NCBI GenBank assembly: GCA_036642795.1
Contig: JAVXTH010000007.1
Coordinates: 1-51,288 of the forward strand
DNA length: 51,288 nt
Source: JAVXTH01 sp036642795
GTDB lineage: Bacteria; Bacillota_I; Bacilli_A; Erysipelotrichales; Erysipelotrichaceae
Direction: 5' to 3'
A program made the translations under genes and the position numbers. Of this stretch, positions 16,768 to 24,351 are shown piece by piece (position 1 is the first letter of the stretch; every line of letters starts with the position of its first letter). The notes beneath the pieces were generated by a model. The model was not told where the DNA came from and made no database searches. It saw only the letters and a program-made list of their open reading frames with translations.

Positions 16768-17993
16768 ATTATGAAGTTGCCTGCTTCAAATATTTTAATC
16801 GTTTTATTATTTTCATCAATTGCGATAATATCCATATCTTCACTACCAAACATAAAATCAATGTGGGTATTTGAATCATTACTACCAGCTTCATTTAATG
16901 CTTCTTGACTCATGCTTGTTCCATCTTTAACATTCATTGGATAAGCTCTTCCTAGTGCTAAATGACAAGATGCATTTTCATCAAATAAAGTATTAAGGAA
17001 CAAGATCCCACTTTGTGAAATTGGTGAATTATATGGAACCAAAGCAACTTCGCCAATATAATGAGAACCTTCATCAAATTCAACTAGCATTTCTAATGCT
17101 TCTTTTTCTTTTTTCGCATCATATTCAATGACCTTACCATTTTCAAAAGTAAAATGAAAATCTTCAATCAGTTTTCCATTATAATCAAGTGGTTTTGTGG
17201 CATAAACCGTTCCATTTACTCCATATTTATAAGGCATCGTAAAGATTTCTTCGGTTGGCATATTAGGCGTAAAAATAATGCCTTTTTCACTGACTTCACT
17301 ACAGCCAGACCAAATATGATTTCTTACTAATTCAACGGTTAAATCGGTACCAAGTTTATTTTTAAAATGAAGTGTTTTAATATGCATATCATTTAAAATC
17401 TTTTCCCGTTTTTTTAATGTTTCACTATGCTGTTTCCAAATTGCGATAGGATCATTATCCTTGCTTACATGAACTGCTTTTAAAACAGCATCCCATAAAG
17501 CACACAAAGCATCCTCATCGTTTTTTGTTGGAAAGACTTTTTTAGCCCAAGCAAGATTGGGAATTGCGACAATTGACCAAGGAATTTTATTTGCCATTGT
17601 ATAAGTATTTACTTCTTTCATCGCAATGCTTCGAGCTTGATTCGCTTTCGCTATTTTACTTGCTTCAATTCCTTCCATAATGCCTGGAATATCACTACAG
17701 ATGCGTAACATACAAGCACCTTGTTTCATGTAGTCTAATTTACTATCAATTTGCCAAGGATGTACTTCCATCAATGTTTCAACAGCTTGATATTGATAAT
17801 GATATTTACTAATTTGATCATCACTATAATTCACAATAACTTCTTTTGCTCCTGCTTCATAAGCAGCTTTCACAACCGCTTGGCTAAATTCAACTGCTTG
17901 AACACTCGTATTTAATATTAAAACTTGTCCTTTTTGAACATTAGCTCCCATGACAACTGCTAATTTCGCATATTTTTCAATTAATTCTTTCAT
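16764..17993 (-). CDS. Aminopeptidase, M29 family (AmpS/PepS type)
   Basis: This metal-dependent cytosolic aminopeptidase of 409 aa releases N-terminal residues from peptides. M29 features are visible: the Glu pair in MPTEEIFTMPYK, the His/Gly segment EGSHYIGEVALVP, the His in CHLALGRAY and the final HIDFMFGSEDMDI that supplies metal ligands. AAAGGAT lies 6 bases before ATG. It starts 12 bases after the ROK kinase stop and is probably cotranscribed with it. Its stop overlaps the convergent recombinase gene by 4 bases, leaving no room for a terminator between. Confidence 0.95.
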   Translation of the reverse strand: MKELIEKYAKLAVVMGANVQKGQVLILNTSVQAVEFSQAVVKAAYEAGAKEVIVNYSDDQISKYHYQYQAVETLMEVHPWQIDSKLDYMKQGACMLRICSDIPGIMEGIEASKIAKANQARSIAMKEVNTYTMANKIPWSIVAIPNLAWAKKVFPTKNDEDALCALWDAVLKAVHVSKDNDPIAIWKQHSETLKKREKILNDMHIKTLHFKNKLGTDLTVELVRNHIWSGCSEVSEKGIIFTPNMPTEEIFTMPYKYGVNGTVYATKPLDYNGKLIEDFHFTFENGKVIEYDAKKEKEALEMLVEFDEGSHYIGEVALVPYNSPISQSGILFLNTLFDENASCHLALGRAYPMNVKDGTSMSQEALNEAGSNDSNTHIDFMFGSEDMDIIAIDENNKTIKIFEAGNFII

Positions 17994-18005
17994 AAGCTAT
18001 CCTTT

Positions 18006-18911
18006 CTAATGATTGGTATAAGCCATTGCTAGCATTGCAGCACCAACAATACCAGGTTCTTCAAGTTGTGCTTCTTTAAATTCAACACTTTGCATACCTT
18101 GATGAATCAAGGTGCGATAATATTGTTCCATCTTATCAAAGAAAACATCTTTTCCTTTCATAACCCCTCCACCAAGTACAAAAATATCTGGATCAACGAC
18201 ATGGGCAATGGAAGAAAACATCTGTGCTAAATCATACGCAACGCTATCACATAACAAGATTGCTTGTTCATTCCCATTTCTAGCTAAATCAAAAACATCA
18301 CCTGCATGTTCAATCTTATCATCACCAAATAATAATTTACCTTTTCGAGTAATAGCCGTACCACTTGCTTCATTTTCAACTGCACCGATGTTTAAATAAT
18401 TCACCCGCTCACGATTTCGATCAATTACCATATTGGCAACTTCACCTGCATGGCCATTTTTCCCAGCGATTACTTTTTTATTAACAATGAGTGCTCCCCC
18501 AATTCCCGTTGATATCGTCACATAATAAACAATATCTTTTCCTTTCCCAACCCCTAAAACAGCTTCTCCCATACCAGCTACATTTACATCATTATCAACA
18601 AAGGTTGGTAAACCTAAACATTTCTCAATTGTTTCACTAATTGGAAAGTCTTTAAATCCAACTAAATTAGTTGAAAGAATCATCTTACCATTTTTAGTAT
18701 CAACCGGTCCTGGTACTCCCATACCAATTCCTAAACATTCTTTATAAGCAGGTAGCTTTTTGATCATACCACAAATCTTTTCCATAACATGGCTTGTACC
18801 TTTTAATGTTTCGGTTGGTTCTTTAAAGCTTTTTAAGATAGTACCATGTTCATCGACTTTCGCCACGCGAACATTTGTACCACCTAAATCAACACCAATA
18901 TAAGTTTTCAT
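18006..18911 (-). CDS. ROK family sugar kinase
   Basis: This is a probable cytosolic hexokinase, glucokinase-like. The phosphate-binding loop GVDLGGTNVRVAKVD is at the N-terminus, with TGIGGALIVNKK and the adenosine motif VLGGGVMKGKD further on; the length of 301 aa is normal. The usual ROK zinc motif (C-x-C-G-x2-G-C-x-E) is absent: after GHAGEVANMVID the sequence reads VNYLNIGAVENEASG, with no cysteines. The sugar substrate is therefore uncertain. AAGGAG lies 7 bases before ATG. The aminopeptidase gene follows immediately. Confidence 0.93.
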   Translation of the reverse strand: MKTYIGVDLGGTNVRVAKVDEHGTILKSFKEPTETLKGTSHVMEKICGMIKKLPAYKECLGIGMGVPGPVDTKNGKMILSTNLVGFKDFPISETIEKCLGLPTFVDNDVNVAGMGEAVLGVGKGKDIVYYVTISTGIGGALIVNKKVIAGKNGHAGEVANMVIDRNRERVNYLNIGAVENEASGTAITRKGKLLFGDDKIEHAGDVFDLARNGNEQAILLCDSVAYDLAQMFSSIAHVVDPDIFVLGGGVMKGKDVFFDKMEQYYRTLIHQGMQSVEFKEAQLEEPGIVGAAMLAMAYTNH

Positions 18912-19003
18912 CGTATTCTCCTTCGTACCTACATTTTAACAGAAATGAAATAGATTGAAATGCTTTTTGAATAATTGATGATTTATTCATTTCATTTCCT
19001 AAA

Positions 19004-19036
19004 CGACAAAAGAAAGATGAATTATCATCTTTCTTT
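19004..19036 (-). terminator. Terminator of the rnf operon
   Basis: A perfect 12-bp stem (AAAGAAAGATGA/TCATCTTTCTTT) with a 4-base loop lies at 19009-19036, followed by UUUUG on the minus strand. It lies 18 bases beyond the rnfB stop codon. Confidence 0.85.
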
Positions 19037-19054
19037 ACATCTCTAATCCTTATT

Positions 19055-19363
19055 TTAAGGTTTAACTTTTAGACAAACACCATTTGCATCGGGTGTCTCA
19101 TTCAAATAATTCGCAATGGTAAGCTTTGCTTCCGGTTTGCTTGGTTTACACATACTGACTGTATCGACTTCCCCATCCACTAATGCTTGGGCAAGACCAG
19201 AACAGCCTGCATAACCACAACCTCCACAATTATATCCAGGTAATAATTCGGTTACTTTTTCAACTCGCTCATCAATTTCTACTTTTAGAAATTTATCAGC
19301 AATACCAAGACCTAATCCAAGTAATGCTCCTAGTATAACCATTACTACGACTGCTGTTAACAT
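19055..19363 (-). CDS. rnfB: Rnf complex subunit B, short form without ferredoxin domain
   Basis: This is the Rnf electron-input subunit. Residues 1-22 are one membrane helix, followed by the RnfB iron-sulfur module LLPGYNCGGCGYAGCSGLAQAL with Cys46, Cys49, Cys54 and Cys72 as ligands for one [4Fe-4S]. The protein then ends at 102 residues. The 2[4Fe-4S] ferredoxin-type domain(s) that make up the C-terminal half of ordinary RnfB are missing. No frameshifted remainder follows, since a clean terminator lies 18 bases beyond the stop. A 54-codon Cys-rich gene sits immediately upstream and may compensate. The gene-family call is firm; how it takes electrons is unknown. Confidence 0.93.
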   Translation of the reverse strand: MLTAVVVMVILGALLGLGLGIADKFLKVEIDERVEKVTELLPGYNCGGCGYAGCSGLAQALVDGEVDTVSMCKPSKPEAKLTIANYLNETPDANGVCLKVKP

Positions 19364-19380
19364 AGTAAACGCTTCCTTTC

Positions 19381-19545
19381 TTATATATTATTCGATGGAT
19401 GATTTCCACATGCGGTATCGTGGCATCCTTTACATTCGGCTTTTATATGTTCGCATCCTGGTGGAACGGGTGTTTTATGATTTAAATAATATAGTAAACC
19501 ATATACGCCACCTAAGCATGCAAAGAGTAAGACAGCTGCTAACAT
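19381..19545 (-). CDS. 54-residue Cys-rich single-pass membrane microprotein in the rnf operon
   Basis: This small gene lies between rnfA and rnfB. Translation starts MLAAVLLFACLGGVYGLLYY (one membrane helix), then a Pro-rich turn and a soluble tail with four cysteines (Cys31, 38, 41, 46; C-x6-C-x2-C-x4-C) and several His. Its ATG shares a base with the rnfA stop (TAATG), so translation is coupled, and rnfB begins 17 bases after its stop. It resembles in layout the small Cys-rich membrane proteins found near feoB, but no known Rnf subunit. A metal or iron-sulfur site is plausible by inference. Confidence 0.85.
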   Translation of the reverse strand: MLAAVLLFACLGGVYGLLYYLNHKTPVPPGCEHIKAECKGCHDTACGNHPSNNI

Positions 19546-20120
19546 TATACTAATCCTGCAAGACCGCTAAAGGCAAGTGCCATAATACCAGCCACGATTA
19601 AGGCAATTGGATTACCTTTAAAAGCAATTGGTGTATTAGCGGCATCGAGTCGTTCACGAATGGTCGAGAAGATATATAATACCAAAGTGAAACCAATCGG
19701 AATCGCAAAGGAATACGTTAACATTTCAGAGAAAGTAAATCCTTGTTTAATGTTTTCTAATGCAACATTTAAGACAACACAGTTGGTTGTGATAAGTGGT
19801 AAATAAACACCTAGTGCTTTATATAAAGAAGGCGATGTTTTCTTAATTACCATTTCCGTAAACTGTACTAAAGCTGCAATGACTAAAATAAAAGTTAATA
19901 AATCCATATATTCAATATGAAAGCGAACTAATATTTGATAATAAATAACATAGGTAGCAATCGATGCAACTACGACTACAAAGGTAACCGCAGCACCCAT
20001 TCCTACAGCACTACTTGATTTCTTTGAAACACCCATGAAGGGACACATGCCTAAGAATTGATTTAAGATAACATTATTAATCAATACGGCAGTGATAAAC
20101 ATCGTAAATAAATGTTCCAT
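19545..20120 (-). CDS. rnfA: Rnf complex subunit A
   Basis: This integral membrane subunit of 191 aa has about six helices and is homologous to NqrE/RsxA. The conserved N-terminal NNVILNQFLGMCPFMGVSKK and the central TNCVVLNVALEN contain the membrane cysteines that bind a shared [2Fe-2S] with RnfE. Its ATG shares a base with the rnfE stop (TAATG). Confidence 0.97.
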   Translation of the reverse strand: MEHLFTMFITAVLINNVILNQFLGMCPFMGVSKKSSSAVGMGAAVTFVVVVASIATYVIYYQILVRFHIEYMDLLTFILVIAALVQFTEMVIKKTSPSLYKALGVYLPLITTNCVVLNVALENIKQGFTFSEMLTYSFAIPIGFTLVLYIFSTIRERLDAANTPIAFKGNPIALIVAGIMALAFSGLAGLV

Positions 20121-20788
20121 TATTTAGCCTCCTTCACTTGTTTTTGAGCTGCTTTTTCTTTGGCAGCAAGTGAATTCTTATAAGCGGCAAGACCACCCGC
20201 AATTAAAGCAAAGGTAAAGAAAGCACCAAGTGGTTGTGAGAAGACAGGTATAATATAATCGCTTGGGATAATCTTAATTGAAAAGATCATCTGTTCAATA
20301 TTAAAGGGATTCGCAAAACTCAAGATTCCAGTACTTAAGATCTGACGAATGATGGCAATGGCAGTTACAGCTAATGTATAACCAAGTCCCATTCCTAATC
20401 CATCTAATGCGGAATCAAGGATTGAATTCTTACTTGCGAAAGCTTCTGCTCTTCCTAAAATGATACAGTTAACTACAATTAATGGAATGAAAACTCCAAG
20501 TGCTGTATCTAAACTAGGTGTATAAGCTTTAATCAACATCTGAATTACTTTTACTAATGCCGCGATGATAACAATATAAACAGGAATACGTATTTCATTC
20601 GGTGTAATATTACGAATTGCGGATATCATTACATTTGATAAAATCAAAACAACAATAACAGCAACACCCATGCCAATCGCATTATTTAAAGTAGTTGAAA
20701 TAGCTAATGTTGAACAAAGACCAAGATAAAGTGAGAATACCGGATTTTCACGAATGAAACCGGCTGTGAAATTTTTCATACGGTTCAT
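20120..20788 (-). CDS. rnfE: Rnf complex subunit E
   Basis: This is the RnfA paralogue, 222 aa, with about six helices. GLCSTLAISTTLNNAIGMG and VNCIILGRAEAFASKN are the conserved half-channel segments carrying cysteines. AGGAGGGG lies 6-8 bases before ATG. The C-terminus has a short charged tail (KEKAAQKQVKEAK). It pairs with RnfA to form the pseudo-symmetric membrane core. Confidence 0.97.
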   Translation of the reverse strand: MNRMKNFTAGFIRENPVFSLYLGLCSTLAISTTLNNAIGMGVAVIVVLILSNVMISAIRNITPNEIRIPVYIVIIAALVKVIQMLIKAYTPSLDTALGVFIPLIVVNCIILGRAEAFASKNSILDSALDGLGMGLGYTLAVTAIAIIRQILSTGILSFANPFNIEQMIFSIKIIPSDYIIPVFSQPLGAFFTFALIAGGLAAYKNSLAAKEKAAQKQVKEAK

Positions 20789-20800
20789 GTCTTTCCCCTC

Positions 20801-21301
20801 CTATTTCAAATTCTGCGAATAATAAGTCGCAGCTTCATGGATTCCATCAACAATCGGTTTTGAAGAAATGGTTGCTCCTGAAATAACATCAAGTTTAGTA
20901 TCTGCTTTTTTATCTAATAAAGTATCTTTAAACTCTGAATCACCAACTTTAGATCCAATTCCTGAGGTATCGCCATTGGATTCAACCACAAAGTTTACGA
21001 TTTTTTTATCAGAATCAAGAGCAACTAAGAATACCGTACCATCTTTATAACCAGTAACTTTCATCTTAAAGATATATAAGTCACCTGTCTTGAATATTTT
21101 TTCAATTGTTTTTGACTTTTTAACTTCAACTGGTGTGAAGTCATTTACATCTGGAAACATTTTTTCTAAGTTTGCTTTTTCCGCAATCATTGCATTCTTA
21201 TTAATAATCGGTAACGTTAATTCATTCGCATAAGCTAACGCGCCTCCTGCAATGGCAGAAATCAAAGCTAAGAAAATTGTTAAATGAAGTATTTTTTTCA
21301 T
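20801..21301 (-). CDS. rnfG: Rnf complex subunit G, FMN-binding
   Basis: One N-terminal membrane helix anchors an FMN-binding domain on the outer face. The flavinylation motif SGATISS is at 141-147, and Thr144 would carry FMN through a phosphoester bond made by ApbE. At 166 aa it is compact for RnfG. AGGAGG lies 8 bases before ATG. It lies between rnfD and rnfE in the standard order. Confidence 0.96.
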   Translation of the reverse strand: MKKILHLTIFLALISAIAGGALAYANELTLPIINKNAMIAEKANLEKMFPDVNDFTPVEVKKSKTIEKIFKTGDLYIFKMKVTGYKDGTVFLVALDSDKKIVNFVVESNGDTSGIGSKVGDSEFKDTLLDKKADTKLDVISGATISSKPIVDGIHEAATYYSQNLK

Positions 21302-21312
21302 AACATCGCCTC

Positions 21313-22821
21313 CTAATATCCCAACGTTTTACGTACTTCAATAATCGCACGTAACGTTGATTTGGAAGAGTAGGTAGCACCACTTACTGCATCATTAACT
21401 TCCATTTTAAAGTCATCGGATAATTTAACCCCAACAAATTGATTTAAGAAACTTTCATCAAGAATCTTATCACCAATCCATTCGGTATCTTTCATCACCG
21501 TAACTTCAACTGATTTTATGCTTTGATCACTATTATTGATTGTAATCGCAAACTGATTTGGTTCAATTGGATGATCATAACCTTCCATCTTAGGTCCTTC
21601 TACACTAGCAAAGCCTTGTGAAGTAACTAAATAAGTTGTTGTTCCATCCCCATTATCACTTGTCGAATCAATCTGTGCTTGTAGAGTGTTCGTATATTCA
21701 TCTTGAAGTGTAATCATCATTGCTGGTTTGCTCTCTTTAACAGCCGCTTTCGCAGGTTCAATCGTGCTTGCCGCAAGGATGGTTGTCCCAATTCCAAGAA
21801 GTGCCACTACCCCAAAGATCAGTCCAGCTTTTTTACGATTGCGTAATTGATTTCCATCTAAAGCTTTTTCAATCATTGGTGTTAACATATTCATAATCAA
21901 GATGGAGAATAAAACGCCTTCTGGATAATTTGCTTTGATACGGATTAAAACCGTAAGGATGGCAGCCCCAATCGCAAAGATATTACGACCAGCCGCACTG
22001 GTTGGAGAAGTTACCGGATCGGTTAACATAAACACCGCTCCAAAGAATACACCACCACTTAAAATATGGAATAAAGCATAGGGTAACCAATTACTCATTC
22101 CCGTTGTTAAGCCAATGATACAAGCTAATACAAAGATACTACCAATATATAAAAGTGGAACACGCCAATCAATTACTTTACGAATGGCAAGTACAATTCC
22201 TACAATTAGTAATAATAAAGCACTTGTTTCCCCTAATGCTCCAGCATACCAGCCAGTGAACATCTGAGTTAAACCACCAACGCCCTGTAACATTTGATCA
22301 AATAAAGCAGGATCAACTGGTAACCAGTTATACGTAGTTGCCATTAAGGTAGTTGGCGTAACACCCGTAATAACATCCGTGCTTGCTGTGGCAAACGCTA
22401 AGAAAATAACGGCTCTACCAAAAGCTGCTGGATTAAATATATTCTGACCAAAACCACCAAAGATTAACTTTCCAAAAAACAAAGCAAAGAAAGTCGCAAC
22501 CCCTAAGGCATAGGGTGTGATGTTTACACTGCACATTAACGTTAAGATAATCGCAGTAACGAGTCCTCCACCTTGAAAGATGGCCTTAACAATATTTTGT
22601 TTCGTAAAATAAGCATAAGCAGCTTCCGTAACAATTGCAACTCCAATGGAAGTCGCCATTAATATTAAACATTGAACCATTTTACTCATATCATAACGAG
22701 TATAATAGAAATATAATGAAAACGCATAAACGATTAATAAACCAATCGTTAATTCTGCCATAATATTCTTAGTTTGTTTCTTTTGGTGAAGGTTAGGTGA
22801 TGCACTAAATGTAAATTTCAT
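21313..22821 (-). CDS. rnfD: Rnf subunit D fused to a second RnfG-like FMN-binding domain
   Basis: Residues 1 to about 330 are an ordinary RnfD: about nine helices, QNIFNPAAFGRA, and a VITGVTPTT segment matching the RnfD flavinylation site. After a further helix (about 335-355) the protein continues with about 140 residues of FMN-binding domain ending VSGATYSSKSTLRAI, with a flavinylation threonine near 483. Plain RnfD is about 320-350 aa; this one is 502. With RnfG there would be three covalent flavins. The start ATG 22821 has GGGAGGG about 8 bases upstream; another ATG 6 bases earlier sits too close to it. Confidence 0.94.
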   Translation of the reverse strand: MKFTFSASPNLHQKKQTKNIMAELTIGLLIVYAFSLYFYYTRYDMSKMVQCLILMATSIGVAIVTEAAYAYFTKQNIVKAIFQGGGLVTAIILTLMCSVNITPYALGVATFFALFFGKLIFGGFGQNIFNPAAFGRAVIFLAFATASTDVITGVTPTTLMATTYNWLPVDPALFDQMLQGVGGLTQMFTGWYAGALGETSALLLLIVGIVLAIRKVIDWRVPLLYIGSIFVLACIIGLTTGMSNWLPYALFHILSGGVFFGAVFMLTDPVTSPTSAAGRNIFAIGAAILTVLIRIKANYPEGVLFSILIMNMLTPMIEKALDGNQLRNRKKAGLIFGVVALLGIGTTILAASTIEPAKAAVKESKPAMMITLQDEYTNTLQAQIDSTSDNGDGTTTYLVTSQGFASVEGPKMEGYDHPIEPNQFAITINNSDQSIKSVEVTVMKDTEWIGDKILDESFLNQFVGVKLSDDFKMEVNDAVSGATYSSKSTLRAIIEVRKTLGY

Positions 22822-22835
22822 ATCCATACCCTCCC

Positions 22836-24128
22836 TTACTTCTTCATTAACGCTAATTGGCGTTTTACTTTACGAACATTTTCAGTTACGTCTAAATAAG
22901 AAGGACAAACATAAGTACAAAGTCCACATTCCATACATTCATCGGCACATAAACGTTTCATCATATCTTTGTCATTCGCTTTTAATGCTTGCGCAATTCT
23001 CACTGGTTGTAAGCCAACCGGACAGTGATCACTACAACTACCACAACGCAGACAACTCATTGAGTCATATACAACTGTTTTTAATACCGTAATTGCATTA
23101 CTTGAGCGATCAATTACAAACTTATCGTTTACAATTGTTTTACCCATCATTGGTCCACCAGCAATTAATTTAACATCTTCACTTGTATATCCACCAAATG
23201 CTTCAATGACTTCACTCACGGGAGTGCCGACACGAACCATTGCATTTCCAGGGTTTTTAACTCCCGTACCAGAAACCGTAATCATTCGCTCACAAATTGG
23301 CATACCGCTCGTAAGTGCATGACCAAAGGCAATCGCAGTTGATGCATTATTTACAATAATGCCTACTTCACTTGGTAACTTATCATAATCTTTTTTAGTA
23401 ACAAAGCGAACAATTGCTTTTTCCCAACCCATCGGATAGGCATCCGGTACAAGGGCAATTTCAATGTTTTTTTCATTACTTAAAGAATTACTAATAAATT
23501 CAATTAAATCTTTCTTTGTTTTCTTAATCGCAATTTTACAAGTATTGGCATTTGCCATCTTCATCATTGCTTTAATACCAACCATCATTTCATCATAATA
23601 TTGCTTAATCATTTTATAATCCGAAGTAATATATGGTTCACATTCAACTGCATTAATTAAAATAGTATCAATTGGTGCCGTTCCTTTATACTTAATATAA
23701 GTAGGAAACCCGGCTCCTCCTAATCCAATTATTCCTGCATTTTTCATAAAATCAACCAATGCTTCTTTTGAAGCTTTTGTGTAATCAATTGGATCAAATG
23801 ATTGAATCATTTCATCTTTACCATCATTTTCAATAACTAAATGATCAATCTGTTTTAAACTTGAATGCATCATCTTTTGAATCCCTTTTACCGTGCCTGA
23901 AACACTAGCATAAAGTGGAATAATCATACGATCGTTGCATTGTGCAATTTTAGTACCGATAGCTACATGATCACCTTCATTAACTAAAACATCAAAGTTT
24001 AGCGAATGTCCGGCATAAAGTGGAATAAAAACTTGTGATGAATTTTTCAATTCAAGGACTTCACTTGTCAAACTCATTTCTTTATGACCTTCAATATGTT
24101 GTCGCATTTTACCCATAAACAATGACAT
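22836..24128 (-). CDS. rnfC: Rnf complex subunit C
   Basis: This peripheral subunit binds NADH and FMN and oxidises or reduces NAD. The N-terminal barrel-sandwich region (FDVLVNEGDHVAIGTKIAQ) is followed by the flavin/NADH domain (GIIGLGGAGFPTYIK, a glycine-rich loop; INAVECEPYITSD) and two [4Fe-4S] motifs, CLRCGSCSDHC and CMECGLCTYVC, near the C-terminus. The length of 430 aa is normal. ATG 24128 is used, with GGAAGG 9 bases upstream; a GTG/ATG cluster precedes it. It is the first gene of the operon. Confidence 0.97.
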   Translation of the reverse strand: MSLFMGKMRQHIEGHKEMSLTSEVLELKNSSQVFIPLYAGHSLNFDVLVNEGDHVAIGTKIAQCNDRMIIPLYASVSGTVKGIQKMMHSSLKQIDHLVIENDGKDEMIQSFDPIDYTKASKEALVDFMKNAGIIGLGGAGFPTYIKYKGTAPIDTILINAVECEPYITSDYKMIKQYYDEMMVGIKAMMKMANANTCKIAIKKTKKDLIEFISNSLSNEKNIEIALVPDAYPMGWEKAIVRFVTKKDYDKLPSEVGIIVNNASTAIAFGHALTSGMPICERMITVSGTGVKNPGNAMVRVGTPVSEVIEAFGGYTSEDVKLIAGGPMMGKTIVNDKFVIDRSSNAITVLKTVVYDSMSCLRCGSCSDHCPVGLQPVRIAQALKANDKDMMKRLCADECMECGLCTYVCPSYLDVTENVRKVKRQLALMKK

Positions 24129-24148
24129 CACACTCATCCTTCCTTTCT

Positions 24149-24168
24149 TTAGACTACTATTTGTCTAA
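24149..24168. promoter_or_regulatory. Inverted repeat in the rnf leader
   Basis: TTAGAC and GTCTAA are separated by 8 bases, between the rnf -10 and the rnfC start. It could form a small leader hairpin or be a regulator site. The sequence does not match the Rex or Fur consensus. Confidence 0.35.
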
Positions 24169-24190
24169 AAATACTCTCAATAGCGTACTT

Positions 24191-24199
24191 ATTATAGCA
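24191..24199 (-). promoter_or_regulatory. Extended -10 promoter of the rnf operon
   Basis: On the minus strand TGCTATAAT (TGn plus a perfect -10) lies about 60 bases before rnfC. The -35 region is only T-rich. Confidence 0.7.
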
Positions 24200-24326
24200 T
24201 TTTCTAAACACTTTAAAAAGAAATAATTACATTATTTCACACCAAATTAAGGATATTCATGTCAATTTAAAGGAGCAATCGATAGATTAAAAATAAGTAA
24301 ATCAATGGATAAGAGTAAATTTATTA

Positions 24327-24335
24327 TGGTATAAT
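24327..24335 (+). promoter_or_regulatory. Extended -10 promoter of apbE
   Basis: TGGTATAAT ends 16 bases before the apbE ATG, so the transcript would carry a leader of only about 10 bases, with GGTGA as ribosome binding site. Confidence 0.6.
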
Positions 24336-24351
24336 AAGCACGGTGATTAAA

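Noticed and set aside
24343..24351. GTG start for apbE nine bases upstream
   Set aside because: That GTG is part of the GGTGA ribosome site for the ATG at 24352.
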